From: Rhizopus sp. PT2906 | Lineage: Eukaryota; Mucoromycota; Mucoromycetes; Mucorales; Rhizopodaceae | DNA length: 45,498 nucleotides | Assembly (NCBI GenBank): GCA_025529335.1 | Contig: JAMYHX010000357.1 | Location: forward strand, 1-45,498 | Reading direction: 5' to 3' | Part shown: positions 1 to 11,451 of the stretch, piece by piece | Layout: each line of letters opens with the position of its first letter | Numbering within the stretch: the stretch's first letter is position 1 | The notes under the pieces: model-generated | Database searches by the model: none | Told to the model about the DNA's origin: nothing | Seen by the model: the letters and a program-made list of their open reading frames with translations, nothing else | Made by a program: the position numbers and the translations under genes

Positions 1-2
1 CA

Positions 3-314
3 CCAGTGAGAATTATTGACGTATTTACTAAAAATCAAGCTCATTACAAGTCTTCATTACACTTTCAAAATAGAAGAGAGCAATTAACTGAATATGAAAG
101 TACCGGAGTGGAAGGTAAAAATGGGATGGTCTCCCGCTCTTTTTATTTTCAGCTGGCTTTGTGGTTATTTCCCACAAAGAAAATGAGCTTGGCAGCGTTA
201 AAAGACTCAGAAAAAAAAAATAGTACAGATATTTTATTTATAAAATACAAAGGCAATAAGGAGCACCTGATGTTTTTAGTACATCGTTTTTGCCCAGGCC
301 AGTCCGAGGTGTAA
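3..314 (+). other. Open frame reaching the left edge, unrecognised
   Basis: A frame is open from the first bases of the window to a TAA at 312-314, giving about 103 residues. It could be the 3' end of a gene that starts outside the window. I recognise no domain, and the C-terminal part is rich in Lys, Phe and Leu without a clear motif. The neighbourhood holds repeat remnants, so a decayed repeat is as likely as a host gene. Confidence 0.2.
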
Positions 315-1080
315 AAGAGTATCTAGAAATCTCTCTGGGCTCGAGGGTAAAAGTGCTTTGGCTGGGAGGCTCACAGAACAAGTGTTAAAGACACTGCTCT
401 GAAGACCTAGATAGTGCAGACTATGGGCCATCTGGTAGTCCAATATGATCTAGTTTGAGGGGAACGCGTTTTACGGGTGGAAAACTTATTTAAAAGGAAG
501 GGTAAGGTTCCGCCATAGTCTCCAGTATATGTATACGGTGATGCATATCGAGACAGTAGATGGTATGCTATTTTGCAAAGAGCTGCGGGGGATGGTGAAG
601 GCAATGCGTAGCTTTATAGCCGGGCAGACAACCAAGATGCCAACGTACATAGCGGTTTCTTTCTAGCCTTAACATAGGTACCCAAAGGATTAGGTCCACC
701 AAGATTGTTGGGCGGCACAGCGAGAGCAAGTTTGATTTGTGTGCAGTACGCCAATATTCCAGGCTGTTTTGCAGGAATTGTAGGTGTATTTTCTTTAGTA
801 GCCGTTTGTCCAGGTTATCAATACATTACGTGCATCGTTTCCTCAGTGGTGTTTTTGATATAGTATACCACTGTGAATGACTTATCGAAAAAAAAAAGTA
901 CAGTTGATCCAACGTCTCTTTATAGCTTTTAAGCTGCGCATTGGTGGAACTAATTATGGAGCATAACACAAACATTAATGAAAATGTGGCACAAGATCAA
1001 TGTGAACTTGAAGATGGATAGGAAAACGTCAAAATGAGAGCAATTTCGTTGAGAAGAGACTAGGAAGTGATCCTAGGGTA
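315..1080. other. No supported gene; probable decayed repeat DNA
   Basis: No frame here stays open long enough, or shows enough recognisable composition, to support a gene. It has somewhat higher GC patches (about 420-760) than the flanking host intergenic DNA. It lies directly upstream of a LINE remnant and may be the degraded 5' part of that element, but I could not find endonuclease motifs. Confidence 0.3.
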
Positions 1081-1082
1081 GG

Positions 1083-2517
1083 TCTATGATACGGTTGGTC
1101 GTAACATCATATGGAATGAGCTCTCTTCAAGCATACCAACACCTCTACTAGTCCTCTTATACAATATGTTTGAAGATGTTTCTCTCCAAGTGGTTCTTAG
1201 TAACCACAAATCCTCCCGTTTTCATCCAAAAACTGGCTTCCTGCAAGGGTCTGTATTATCACTTTGCTTATACTCAGTCTATATCATTAGCCTTCCAAAT
1301 TTCTTACGACCAGCACCTCGCGTCGACACAGATTTTAATAATCCTCTCATTGTAGCTCCAAAGTTAAACTGCCTACTGTATATGGACGATGTAGTTCTTA
1401 TTACTGATGCTGATTCAACGCAGTCCCTCCTTTCCAAATGCGAAGAGCACAGCCTTTCTTTAGGTTATCGATGGAATCCTAAAAAGTGCGTCGTTGTTGA
1501 TCCCAACCCTACACGTCAAAAAATACTACCTCCGCAATAGTAAACTACCCAACGAAGATTACTTCCCGTACTTTGGTGTTCCTATAAAATCCGGTGGTAT
1601 TGTCGACAAATCAGCACTTTTACAGCAAAATATTAACAAAGCACTTGGAACGATGAGACAACTTATTATACTTGGTGTCAACAAAAATGGGCTTGATTAC
1701 CTCCTTTCAACACGTTTCTATACCCAGATAGTCCGGCCACAACTGGAATATGGTCTAGCGATTACAACCTTCAATCTACGAGATATCCAATCTCTCGAAA
1801 ATTGCCAAAATCAAGGTAATGCTACACTTAACAAATTTACCAAACATGAAGGATCGTATTTTCATACTTCAAGCACAATTTCTTTTTTGAGCCTCCTTCC
1901 TACCCGACGATGCAGTATTAACAAAATTGCTATCATACATACAGTTACAATGTATCTCGAAATGGCTTCAACTATCCAAATCACCTTTATGGGCATCAAT
2001 CAGCAATGAACATCTCAAAACTATGTCACATAGTAACTTTATTAGAAAACGAAGACAGTTCTTGATTGAGAACCACCGTTTAAAGCTCCAAGAAAAATAT
2101 GCTAAACTTCTATCCCACTGCCGTAATGATCTAATTGCTGACCCTATTCTTCGGATACCAATGACAAGAAGTGAGCGGTCTCGTTGTGTGCAATGGCGAC
2201 TTGGTTGATTACCTCTTGGTAAACCTCAAGCCTGTCCTTTTCATCCAAATGAACTTTTTTCACGCTTACATAATTTTTCTTGTTTAGATATGCATAACCG
2301 CATTCAGACGTCCAAATCTATCGACGATCCACTTTCCTATCTTTTGAACTTCTTACCAAAAAAGCAAAGAAAATCAGTAGATGCCTGGCTCATATGTGCA
2401 ATATTACTCGAAATAGACTACTTAGCTCACGCTCAGTTCCCTGAAGCTTCAAACCATCTTGGTAAACCCTTTGTCAATCGTTTTTGTTATATTCAGCAAA
2501 AATTTTCAGATAGTTAA
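1083..2517 (+). mobile_element. Decayed LINE (non-LTR) reverse transcriptase
   Basis: This is the 3' half of a non-LTR retrotransposon ORF2. The polymerase palm begins with a Y-D-T-V aspartate motif (about 1088), followed by GFLQGSVLSLCLYS-like sequence (about 1223-1280) and the catalytic LLYMDDVVLI box (about 1370-1400). Downstream thumb/C-terminal sequence continues to a TAA at 2515-2517. The coding sequence is broken: a frame change near 1500 between the palm and the next segment, another near 1930, and an in-frame TGA at 2206-2208 inside W-R-L-G-stop-L-P-L-G, where Trp is expected. The endonuclease domain is missing. It is a dead element lying about 300 bp upstream of SIN3. Family placement rests on the YMDD box and its context; the clade is not determined. 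Confidence 0.85.
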
Positions 2518-2812
2518 CTATCATCTCTAATACATAATACTTTTGCATTTTCCCTTTAGTCCCAAAAGGGTTTTTCATTCTTTTTCACTGCGATCTGACT
2601 GGAGCTGTACAGCATGAAAATGCTATGTGCTCATTGGTCAAATAAAATCATTCTTCTTAATCGTTCGTGCCTTGGTTCGGGACAGAGAAATTGGAGCCAT
2701 AAAAGTCACATTGAGTGCGCGTGCGCCCAAGTATGTCTGAAACCCTTTTACATGATAAACTCCCTCTTTTTTTATTTTATTTTATTTTTATTTATTTCAA
2801 ACCATTAAAGCA

Positions 2813-5800
2813 ATGCTGGGAACAAGGCAAGTTAAAACTTTTATTAAAAGCTCCTCTTTTGACATTTACAGTCATTTCTTATACATAGCCACACGACAAC
2901 AACAACAACAACAACAACAGCAGCAGCAGCACCACAAAAAGATGAATTTCGGCCTCTGAATGTAAAAGATGCCCTTACCTATCTTGACCAAGTAAAGACA
3001 AAATTCGCAAACCAACCTGACACATATGGTCGTTTCTTGGACATTATGAAAGATTTCAAGAGTCAACTGTGAGTTCATCTTGTTAAAAAACCTAGAGATC
3101 TTTAACGAATTTTATATAGAATTGATACACCAGGCGTGATTGAACGCGTATCTAGTCTCTTTCGAGGTCATCCAAGCTTAATAGCAGGCTTCAATACATT
3201 TCTTCCACCTGGTTATTCTATTGAATGCAGTATAGACGAACAAGAAAGAAATATGATAAAAGTAACAACACCTTCAGGCACAACAACCATTTCAGATTCA
3301 GAACCGCTCAATTTAAGACAAGATACAGCCGAACAAAAGGATACAGGGCCCTTGGAGTTCAATCATGCAATAGCCTATGTTCACAAGATTAAAAATCACT
3401 TTTCTAGTCAGCCTGATGTTTATAAAAAGTTTCTGGAAATACTTCAAACCTATCAAAAAGGCGAAAGGCCTATACAAAAGGTACCTTTTGTTTTGAAATA
3501 GGATAGGACATAAGGAGAAGACTAACAGATCATATGTGTGTTTTAGATTTACGAAGAAATCAAAGTGCTATTTCATGGATCAGTGGAGTTACTTGATGAA
3601 TTTAAACAATTTCTACCTGAGCCTAAACAAAGGAAAAAACGTCTAGGTGCCATTCCTTCTTTAAACATATCAAAGGTAATATCGGGCATACATGTAAAGA
3701 GAAGAGAGATATAATGTTTTTATATAAAATAGAGATCAAAGCATCATCATCGTAATGATGAAATTGAAACCTCTGATGTTCGTTCACAAACGTCGGCTCC
3801 TAGCGATGATGCCGATTATGCCAGACCTACTTTCTCCGCAGAGGAAGCTGAATTTTTTGATAAAGTCAAGACATACATTGGCAATAAGGCAACATATAAC
3901 GCATTTTTAAAAGTACTCAACTTGTTCAGCCAACAACTTGTCGATCAAAATGTCCTTGTCAGTCGCGTCGAAAGTTTTATTGGTGGTAATAAGGAACTGT
4001 TTGACTGGTTTAAAGTTTTGGTGGGTTATAACGGCAATGATGAGGTCATTGAAAACATACCTGTTTCAAAACCCAAGATGGTTGTGAAAGAAGATGATAA
4101 AAATGATACAGTCAACTGTGGTCCTAGCTATCGCTATGTTCCCAAGCAATGGCAAAATAACATTTGCTCAGGAAGGGATGCTTTATGCTGGGATGTGTTG
4201 AACGATACCTACTTATCTCACCCAACATGGGCAAGTGAGGATACGAATTCGGTTGCATCTAAAAAGAATCAGTATGAAGAAGCCTTACACCGCGTTGAGG
4301 AAGAAAGGTAAAGAAAGAGCTGAATGTGCATATCCACAAAGAGATTAACCACTGTCTTTTAGATACGATTATGATTTAAATATTGAAGCAAATTTGGCTA
4401 CCATCGCTTTACTCGAACCACTTGCCAAAAAGATTAGCATGATGGGACCAGAGGAAAAGGCCAACTTTAAGTTATCCTCTGATTTTGGCATCAACTCAAA
4501 GGCTGTTTTTCGTCGCATCCTTAAAAAAATATATGGGTCACAGAAAGGTCTTGAAATCATCAATTTATTATACAACAATCCCTCGCAGGCAGTGCCGGTT
4601 GTACTAAAACGTCTGAAACAAAAGGACGATGAGTGGAAGCGTGCACAGAGAGAATGGAATAAGATATGGAGAGAAGTAGAAGCGAAAAACTACTGGAAAT
4701 CCTTGGATCATCAAGGCATCACTTTCAAGATGACTGATCGAAAGACACTGACGACTCGTGCTTTGGTAGCTGAAGCAGAAACCGCCAAACAGTTTTCATT
4801 TGGGTTCCAAGATATTGGTGTCTTCAAGGACGTTTCAAGACTTGTCTATTTCTTTCTTGATCGTCAACCTGTATATAACCTGGATGATTGTGATTCTATG
4901 CGTAGATTTATGAATATGATCATTCCAATGATGTTTGACGTTCAAGATGTTGAACCCTCAACGACGACAATCGAGGATATAAAGATGGAAGAAGTAGATG
5001 ATGACGAGTTTGATGATAAGTCGTCTGTGCATTCCTTGGATTCTGTGCTAGCAAACCAAGGAAAAAAGGCTACTGATAGTTCAAGTAAAAGGTCGACAAG
5101 AAGAAATAGGAATGAGAGGGATGATGGCTTGTTAAAGAACGTGCTCATGCGAAACACAAGCAAGATGCAGTCTTCTTCAGATGAAGAAGATTCATACGAC
5201 GAAGATGAACAGGAACAGATAAAACAAGAGAGTTCACCTGAAGAGCAAGAGCAACCACAGCAACACTTACAGCAAGAGGACACTGACGAAGACCAAGAAG
5301 AGGAAGAGGAAGAGCAGCCAAAAGAAGAAGTGAGAAAGGAGCCTTCGATTGACCCAGAAAACCAAAAGACGTATAATTTCTTTGCCGACAATGGCTATTA
5401 CTGTTTCTTTCGTCTGTATCAAGTCTTGTATGATCGTTTATACAAGATGAAAAAACTGGACTTGGAGTACAAGAAGAACCCAGAAAAGTCTAAAAAGGCT
5501 TGTAAAGATGCACTTGATTTGGGAATCACCCCTAGACGATTTAAAGGTATACATTATTTATTTATTACAACTCGTGTACTTAGTCATATGTAGCCTTAAA
5601 GATGGATACCAAAAAGGGCTATTACAATGTTTTGCTTTCGTTGATTGATAAGTTATTTGAAGGAGATATTGACCAACAGACATTTGAAGAAAGTGTGCGA
5701 TTTATATTCGGAGCGGACGCATATATTCTCTTTACGATAGATAAACTTGTATTGTCGCTTGTTCGCCATGTAAGGTTGATGAACTTCTATATGGTAACAG

Positions 5801-6513
5801 ACCCTTACATTATAGAATAGATTCATATCATTATCACAGATACCCATTCACAAGAATTGTTTGAAATATTCAGAACTGAAAATAGAGCAGAAAAGATGAA
5901 CCAAGCAGATATTATGACGTATAGAACAAAGATCATGAGTATGCTTGAATCTACAGACAATGTATATCACATTGCTTTTGTAAGTCATCTTTAGAGGTAG
6001 CAAATCAGTGTTTAACTGTGTATGCATTAGAAACTGCAAAGTAGAATACTATCCATTCAGTTACTGGATAGTAATAAACAAGCAAAACGATCTCAGATTA
6101 AGGAGACAACCTATGATGAATATGTAGCAAATTATATTGATTGGTCAAAGGAGACAAAGGGTATAAATCAATCATTGCTAACACCTAGATTTTTAAAGAG
6201 GTATGTGCATTATTAGACAGTTGGATGATCTTTATGCTGAACCTCACTTGATAGAAATTTGAGAAAAAAGGAGCATTTACCAAAGGATGTCACTGTCCAT
6301 TCTGGCTTACAATACAAGATATGTAGGGATACATACCATATGTTTTATATCATTGGCACCGAAGACGTCTTTGTTCGTCATTCTTCTGCTTCCCAAAGAC
6401 AAGTCCTCAACTCAGAAAAGGACAATCAATGGCACAAGTGGCTGGATAACCACTGGGATTCACAAGTCGACAAGTCTCAAGCAGAAGAACAAGCAAAAAA
6501 GCTCTTTCATTAA
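2813..6513 (+). CDS. SIN3: SIN3-family transcriptional corepressor scaffold
   Basis: Scaffold of the Rpd3/Sin3 histone deacetylase complex in the nucleus. Ten exons are proposed: 2813-2826, 2889-3068, 3120-3480, 3547-3675, 3733-4307, 4363-5546, 5594-5769, 5821-5979, 6031-6200, 6255-6513 (1068 aa). All joins from exon 2 onward keep phase and family continuity. Domains: PAH1 about 24-60 (RPLNVKDALTYLDQVK), PAH2 about 143-205, PAH3 about 261-325, and the HDAC-interaction domain from about 354 (NCGPSYRYVPK). A Glu/Asp/Gln-rich acidic linker follows at about 640-755, then the conserved C-terminal Sin3 domain from about 760. Exon 1 is the weak point. I chose ATG 2813 with a GC donor (AAG|GCAAGTT) and acceptor 2888 because phase and intron length (62 nt) fit. 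A GT donor at 2831 with acceptor 2871 is also in phase but gives an intron of only 41 nt. The N-terminus before PAH1 is very short for the family and includes Thr and Ala runs from an ACA/GCA repeat. Confidence 0.93.
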
Positions 6514-6584
6514 TATCCATATGATTTAACTCTTGGCTTTACATCTTTTTTTCTTTCTGTTTGTCTTTATTTCTAATACAATAT

Positions 6585-7465
6585 TTACAAAATTCCCCAT
6601 ATTTCCTCCAAAGCATTCGTTACTTTTCCACATGCGACAGATGCAGATAATGAATAGTCTGATATACTAATCTTTTCATCCACATAAGCATCGGCAAAGT
6701 CATCGTTACCATGAGCCATAGAACCTATTGCGACGACTATATTCTTATCTTGAGGAATTGTAGGTAAATATTCTGATAAGCGTACTGTTGGTGCATCCCA
6801 TGATAAGGCTTTATATAAAAGTTAGTGGATTCAACATATCTCCTCTCCTTTTCTGTTTACCTATTTTATAGCTGTTTGTTGGTAAGTATTTCTCCACAGG
6901 ATTTTCAATCACTCGCAACAGTTTTTCATTGCCATTGACCGCACGAATACTAAGTTTATGAAGCAACTGAACCATCAAACCAGCAAAACGCTTGAATGTT
7001 CTTGGAATTCTGATATGTGGGTTGACTTCAATAAGAACATTTTTTTGGGTATGGATGTACACTTGCAATAGACCTGCTTTATTTAAAGGACTATCCAAGA
7101 GGGTCAAAAGACACTATAAAGAATTAGATTATGACTTGGGTTGCAATATAGATCTCTCTTACTTGATGTGTAATATCGGGACGAGCTTCATATGTTTCTC
7201 TGTTATTCTTTTTAAGGATGTGAAGATGATCATCGACATTGAGTAACTGATAATGTCCTTCCTTATTCTTGCCAATCTTTAAGGTTTCAAGAGTTGCTTG
7301 TTCCAAAATAACAATCAATCGTCGTGCATTTTCTTTTTCTAATAATGTCTTTGGAACCTTGGGTGCCTGAGGGACCATATGTACATCCACATTACGAGCT
7401 GTTCCTACACGAATACGCTTTGCTTCAGATTCTGTAGATTCTTGTTGACGTTTTTCCGCTGCCAT
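6585..7465 (-). CDS. EMG1: Ribosome biogenesis SPOUT methyltransferase Nep1/Emg1
   Basis: Nep1 methylates a pseudouridine in helix 35 of 18S rRNA and is needed for 40S subunit assembly in the nucleolus. Exons (complement): 7163-7465, 6861-7113, 6585-6808, giving 259 aa, normal for the family. Both introns have GT-AG ends (51 and 52 nt) and preserve phase. The sequence follows the family from LLEKENARRLIVILEQA through RIPRTFKRFAGLMVQLLHKL to the C-terminal IGSMAHGNDDF and EEIWGIL end, with the SPOUT knot in the C-terminal half. ATG 7465 was chosen because an upstream in-frame ATG at 7540 would add a hydrophobic stretch encoded by A-rich leader DNA. The gene is divergent from the F-box gene, with 139 bp between start codons. 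Confidence 0.93.
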
Positions 7466-7604
7466 ATTGATGATCAATAACAAAAAAAAAAAAATAGAGC
7501 CAAAGCATTCTCCCCTATGATAAGCAAAATCAAGCCACACAGAAAAGCAGTCTCAACTAGAGCATAATCTATAGTTGCAAAGCTTCCCTTTTTCTTTTTA
7601 AAAC
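7466..7604. promoter_or_regulatory. Short divergent promoter between EMG1 and F-box gene
   Basis: 139 bp separate two divergent start codons. The region is AT-rich with an A12 tract near 7484-7496 and pyrimidine-rich sequence just before ATG 7605. Both promoters must lie here or overlap the opposite 5' exon. No clear TATA box is visible. Confidence 0.5.
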
Positions 7605-8327
7605 ATGTCAAAGAAAAGACATTCAGGTGCTGACGATGATAAAGAAAAAACTGTAGCCAAGAAACAAAAAAGACCATGTGGGCTGACAATGCTACCCTAC
7701 GAAATCATTTCCACCATTTTCATACAGTCTTCCAACCCTTCACTTCCTATCGTCTGCAAAGCGCTCTATCAGCAACTGTACTATTGCCCTGATACACTCA
7801 AAATTGCATTTTTAATGCATCGAACAAAAAACGACCCAGAAAAGGCATTAGAGGAAGCCAGTCGCTTTCGATTCTTTAGTTATGCACTTATGGAGCGACT
7901 TGATAAGATGACACAAAGGACAGTCATGTTTTGCGATAAAAAGATACCTTCTCGCTTGTTTTTGGCAGAACCTACTGAAACACTACAAGAACGAGACCAA
8001 TTGATACTGGCATTACTTGAGCGTGGAGCATCGCCTAACCGACCCAAAGGATACCCTATTATTAAGTCTGCTCTACTGGGACGATTAGATCAAGTGAAAC
8101 TACTAGTGAGTTTTGGAGCAGACCCTACAGCGCAAAATAACATGGCACTGAGAGCCTGTGCAGGAAGGAACAATAGACAGATGGTGGATTATTTTTTGGA
8201 CGAACTCAAAGTGAAGCCAGACAGTGAAACACTCAAGGTCTGTGTGCAGAAGAACTTGTGGGACATGTTTCAACTCCTCGTCGATCACGGCGCAATCCCG
8301 GATATGTCTACCATTGCTGTCTCATAA
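7605..8327 (+). CDS. F-box protein with ankyrin-like repeats
   Basis: Intronless 240-aa protein. Residues 1-24 are basic and Lys-rich, which would suit nuclear localisation. Residues about 25-60 form an F-box (LPYEIISTIFIQSS...SLPIVCKALYQ), the Skp1-binding element of SCF ubiquitin ligases. Residues about 125-235 resemble three or four degenerate ankyrin repeats, for example LILALLERGASPN, VKLLVSFGADPT and FQLLVDHGAIPD. The combination suggests a substrate receptor, with the ankyrin part holding the target. The target cannot be inferred. ATG 7605 is the first in frame. Confidence 0.75.
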   Translation: MSKKRHSGADDDKEKTVAKKQKRPCGLTMLPYEIISTIFIQSSNPSLPIVCKALYQQLYYCPDTLKIAFLMHRTKNDPEKALEEASRFRFFSYALMERLDKMTQRTVMFCDKKIPSRLFLAEPTETLQERDQLILALLERGASPNRPKGYPIIKSALLGRLDQVKLLVSFGADPTAQNNMALRACAGRNNRQMVDYFLDELKVKPDSETLKVCVQKNLWDMFQLLVDHGAIPDMSTIAVS

Positions 8328-8608
8328 AGAAGCTGATAAAGACATTATTGTATTAAACGTAAATCAATCATAAAACTCCTGTAAATACCAGAATGTAGAC
8401 ATATAGATTATATAAACCATATACACTTAAATATACACCCATTGCTTTCCTGCCTCGTTACTATATATAATTTAACTCTTTTATTAAATAAAAAAAAAAA
8501 CGAAAAATTGTTGACTTTACTATAAGATGTTAATCATCGCGAAAGAGTATATGCACATAATAATATTGAGGAATAAAACGATCAAGTCAAATAGATTTAT
8601 TGATGCCA
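8328..8608. other. AT-rich spacer, 3' flank of F-box gene
   Basis: Very AT-rich DNA with an A10 run near 8490. I see nothing coding. It probably holds the 3' UTR and polyadenylation signals of the F-box gene and the boundary of the repeat pseudogene that follows. Confidence 0.4.
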
Positions 8609-9550
8609 TTAATTACGTACAAATGAATAGGATAACGAAGTGCATTCATCAGTGCTTTCAGTGAGTTGAACAGCTTTTCGCTTTTGACTATTTAGAGCTT
8701 CAGCTGTTTGTTCCATGAGCTCTCTTCCTTTCCAAGTAGTTTCCAGGAGTGGGATAAAATCTACAGCGATGCTGGCTATTGAGCAAGGGAATTTTAGTTT
8801 GTCTGTCCTGAGAGATTCTTGTAATGGAGAATCCAACAGGAATATCAGCAACAAGTAACTCCAGATTCAACCCTATATTATTATTTTAATTAGCTGATTT
8901 CCTACTACCCACTTTATTTTCTGCTTACTTATTACAAGAAACTTCACAGAAATAAAATGACTGATTCGAGAAGGGTTTGTCTGCACAAAGACAGAGAGCA
9001 TATCTCGTAGCGTCTTTGGTAGTTTCATTAACCCACCATTCAGGTACTTGTCATCTGTAGGAAGTACAGTGTTCTTTTCAACTTCACTGGATCCTAATTC
9101 TTGATCTTGGAATTTTAAAAAAACGTCCCCTCTGGAACCCATACTTTTCCTTGGCCTCTTATCTATGACCTCCAAGCTTCTACTTTCGTTTCTGGCAAGC
9201 GTCACTGTTATGCCCAGTCTTCTCACTTAGCTTTGCTTGGATATGGTTGTTTGTGAATTTTCTGTATATGAAACGCCATACACCATGTAATAGATCGTCT
9301 TCTGAGTGATCGCTCAGGTTCAATATTTGATTGTAGAGGAATAGCTCAGAAACATTCACCATGCTTTCGCGTGCCTATTTTTTTGTCGAATTCGGTAACA
9401 GAGTTATGTCTCGGGTTATCGGCATATTCGTACAATGAAAGAGCTGTCTTCCGATTCTTATAATATGAATCTATGTACCTTTGAAGTGCTTCTGGGATAT
9501 TTGGCAATTGCTTCAAGGTGTATGTTTTAATTTAATTGTGATGTTCAGCT
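8609..9550 (-). pseudogene. Decayed member of a nuclease-like repeat protein family
   Basis: Read on the minus strand, a protein-like text can be followed from about 9530 (LPNIPEALQRYIDSYY) to a TAA at 8609. It changes frame near 9370, 9200 and 8810, and probably contains one intron near 8880-8930. The centre reads RPRKSMGSRGDVFLK, then ELGSSEVEK and DDKYLNGGLMKLPK. A conserved Asp followed by an E-V-x-K pair is the spacing expected of PD-(D/E)XK nuclease folds. The C-terminal part (FIPLLETTWKGRELM and NSQKRKAV) matches, as I recall it, a multi-copy protein family in Mucorales of unknown function. It is dead as it stands. The nuclease link is inference from motif shape only. Confidence 0.55.
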
Positions 9551-9689
9551 TTGTTATTGAAAAAAAAGCTAATTAAGTCGATGCCTTGCGAATTATATTC
9601 TCTATCAAGAAGAAAAGAGTATTATTAAAATAAGACGTGTGTGCATTTTAAATGTTGTCAGCATAATTTAATGTAGTCAATATGGTTAT

Positions 9690-10660
9690 TTATAGCAAAC
9701 ACAACATGCACCAGAAAATGCACTCAAAAATAGACCAATGCTACGGCCACTACCTATATTGTCACTGTACAACTTCACACTATCAAATTCTCTGCCTGAC
9801 CTAAGATTATCCAGCTCACTCTCTCTGATATAAAATGCGAATTCATCATAATTACACGTGAAGATACTGGTTCCTTGTTGATTACTGACAACATAAAATT
9901 AGAATAAAGAAATAACATTTCTCTTTATCTCTTCTTGTCCTTGAAAAGAGACAATTGAAGATGGTAACTTTACATTGAAGAGCTTTGTTGAACTACATCA
10001 GAAGTAATGGGTAGAGGTGGCGCCCATAGTATTGGTCTATTTTGAGTGCACCAAGTGTTTGCCTTTTTTATCCCCATCAGACGTGATAGAAGAAAGTAGA
10101 ATTTATGTTCTACTGTAAGATTATAAGTATTATAGTTTTATATGAAACACGCCCATTTATTTACTTCGGCAGCAGTAAAATAGTCGTTCCAAATTATGTC
10201 CCTGGGATCTATGATCATGGAATGTACAGAGTGCTCCTAAATGGAACCATGAACTAATTGCAGCATCTTATCATCAACAATAGTACAGTTGAAAGGATCC
10301 ATTTGGCTTGTTATGGAATCCTCATATATTGCTTGATAACACTTGATTTTTCTTCTTCTAATAACATATAATTTGATTTGGTAGTTGACGTTGTGCTTTC
10401 TGTATATTGAGTGTTAGTATCCAAATCTTTTGTCACCATACGCCAGACATCTTTGTCAAGTCCAATAAGCGTGTATTTCATATCCTTCATGACCAATTTT
10501 ATCCTTCTTTTCCAATCACCCCTCTGTACGCCATTAAATATTTGCCATTCTACTGTTCAAATATAAAATCTTTCAAATCACAAACAAGAGCTGCCCAGTC
10601 AACCTCTTTTTTGTTGTTTGCTAATTTTAAAATAGATAACGAAATCTTTGAGCATTAAAA
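9690..10660 (-). pseudogene. Unrecognised repeat-family pseudogene, copy 1
   Basis: Protein-like segments occur in order on the minus strand: KEVDWAALVCDLKDF (about 10600), KYTLIGLDKDVWRMV (about 10470), MDPFNCTIVDDKMLQLVHGS (about 10290), NRPILWAPPLPITSD (about 10020), and after a likely intron FYIRESELDNLRSGREF and KLYSDNIGSGRSIG (about 9840-9740). They are separated by stop codons and frame changes. The last segments are repeated in a second copy at 38.7-40.1 kb, which shows this is a dispersed family and not chance. I recognise no domain. The homology stops near 9690, after AFSGA. Confidence 0.5.
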
Positions 10661-10800
10661 AGACGAAAAATATAAAGTTAATGGTTTTTACGTATATGAT
10701 GTATTAAATACTGATGGAAAATACCTTCTTTATATAAAATGTTGTCAGTCATATGGTAAAAAAGATGTGTAGAAAGTAATTCTTTTATTCATAACAAACA

Positions 10801-11302
10801 TTGCTCTCCTTTATTGGAAAAGAAATAAAGTACAATTTAGTCTATCGTGAGGAAGAGCGCGAAATGATATCCTATTTTGCTTATGAAGGTATCGGTCAGG
10901 CCCCATATTCTCCATTGGAAAAAGGTAAACTAGCCCGTCCTCTAGACAAAGATACTCTCCGCTCGACAATCGACTCCAGTAAACCTTGGTCTAGGTCATT
11001 GAACGATGTTGATAAAAAAATTATACAAAGAGTTCAAAATATCGCTGAACAGCGAGATATACTCATGGTTCATAGATTAGATCGTTCATTTTTCTTTTCC
11101 TTTTAAGGTAAGTATTGCCTGGTTACTTAGCAAGCCTACTGTGATATCTCCTATTGTTGGTATCAGCAAGGAATCGCATCTGAAGGATGCTGTCGCTGCC
11201 GTTTCGCTCAAATTGTCTGAAGAAGAGAAAAGACTGTTGGAGGAGCCCTATGTTCTTAACCTACGATTTGAAAGTAACTCGAGGGCTCACTCTAGGAAAT
11301 GA
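10801..11302 (+). pseudogene. 5'-truncated aldo-keto reductase fragment
   Basis: The sequence matches the C-terminal third of an aldo/keto reductase: YNLVYREEEREM, YEGIGQAPYSPLEKGKLARP, then, after a 40-nt intron-like gap around 11068-11107, IAWLLSKPT, VGISKESHLKDAVAAV and a terminal EEPY. The catalytic Asp-Tyr-Lys-His part and most of the barrel are absent upstream, and the sequence before about 10825 is unrelated. The residual intron is unusually short and the join loses the usual A-Q pair, so even the remaining part looks degenerate. The most likely origin is a partial duplication of a functional paralogue elsewhere. Confidence 0.7.
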
Positions 11303-11451
11303 ACAGCAACGGAAGAACTACTTGAAAATATAACTTGTGCACTGTTGTCTCATCTCGATTGTGACTGTATTTTTAATTAACCCAAAAAGTCATACAACGT
11401 TGAACCTTTGTTGTTGTTACTGTTGTAATTCACGCGTAAAATATAAAAACG

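Noticed and set aside
407..604. 65-residue minus-strand frame near the left end
   Set aside because: No start context, domain or conserved text; plausible by chance.
2889..2957. Poly-Gln reading of the CAA/CAG repeat before SIN3 PAH1
   Set aside because: That frame stops at TGA 2957; the PAH1 frame reads the same repeat as Thr and Ala.
4942..5391. 149-residue Ser/Cys-rich frame on the minus strand
   Set aside because: It is antisense to the acidic Glu/Asp/Gln linker of SIN3; GAA/GAC/CAA codons read backwards give Ser, Cys and Phe.
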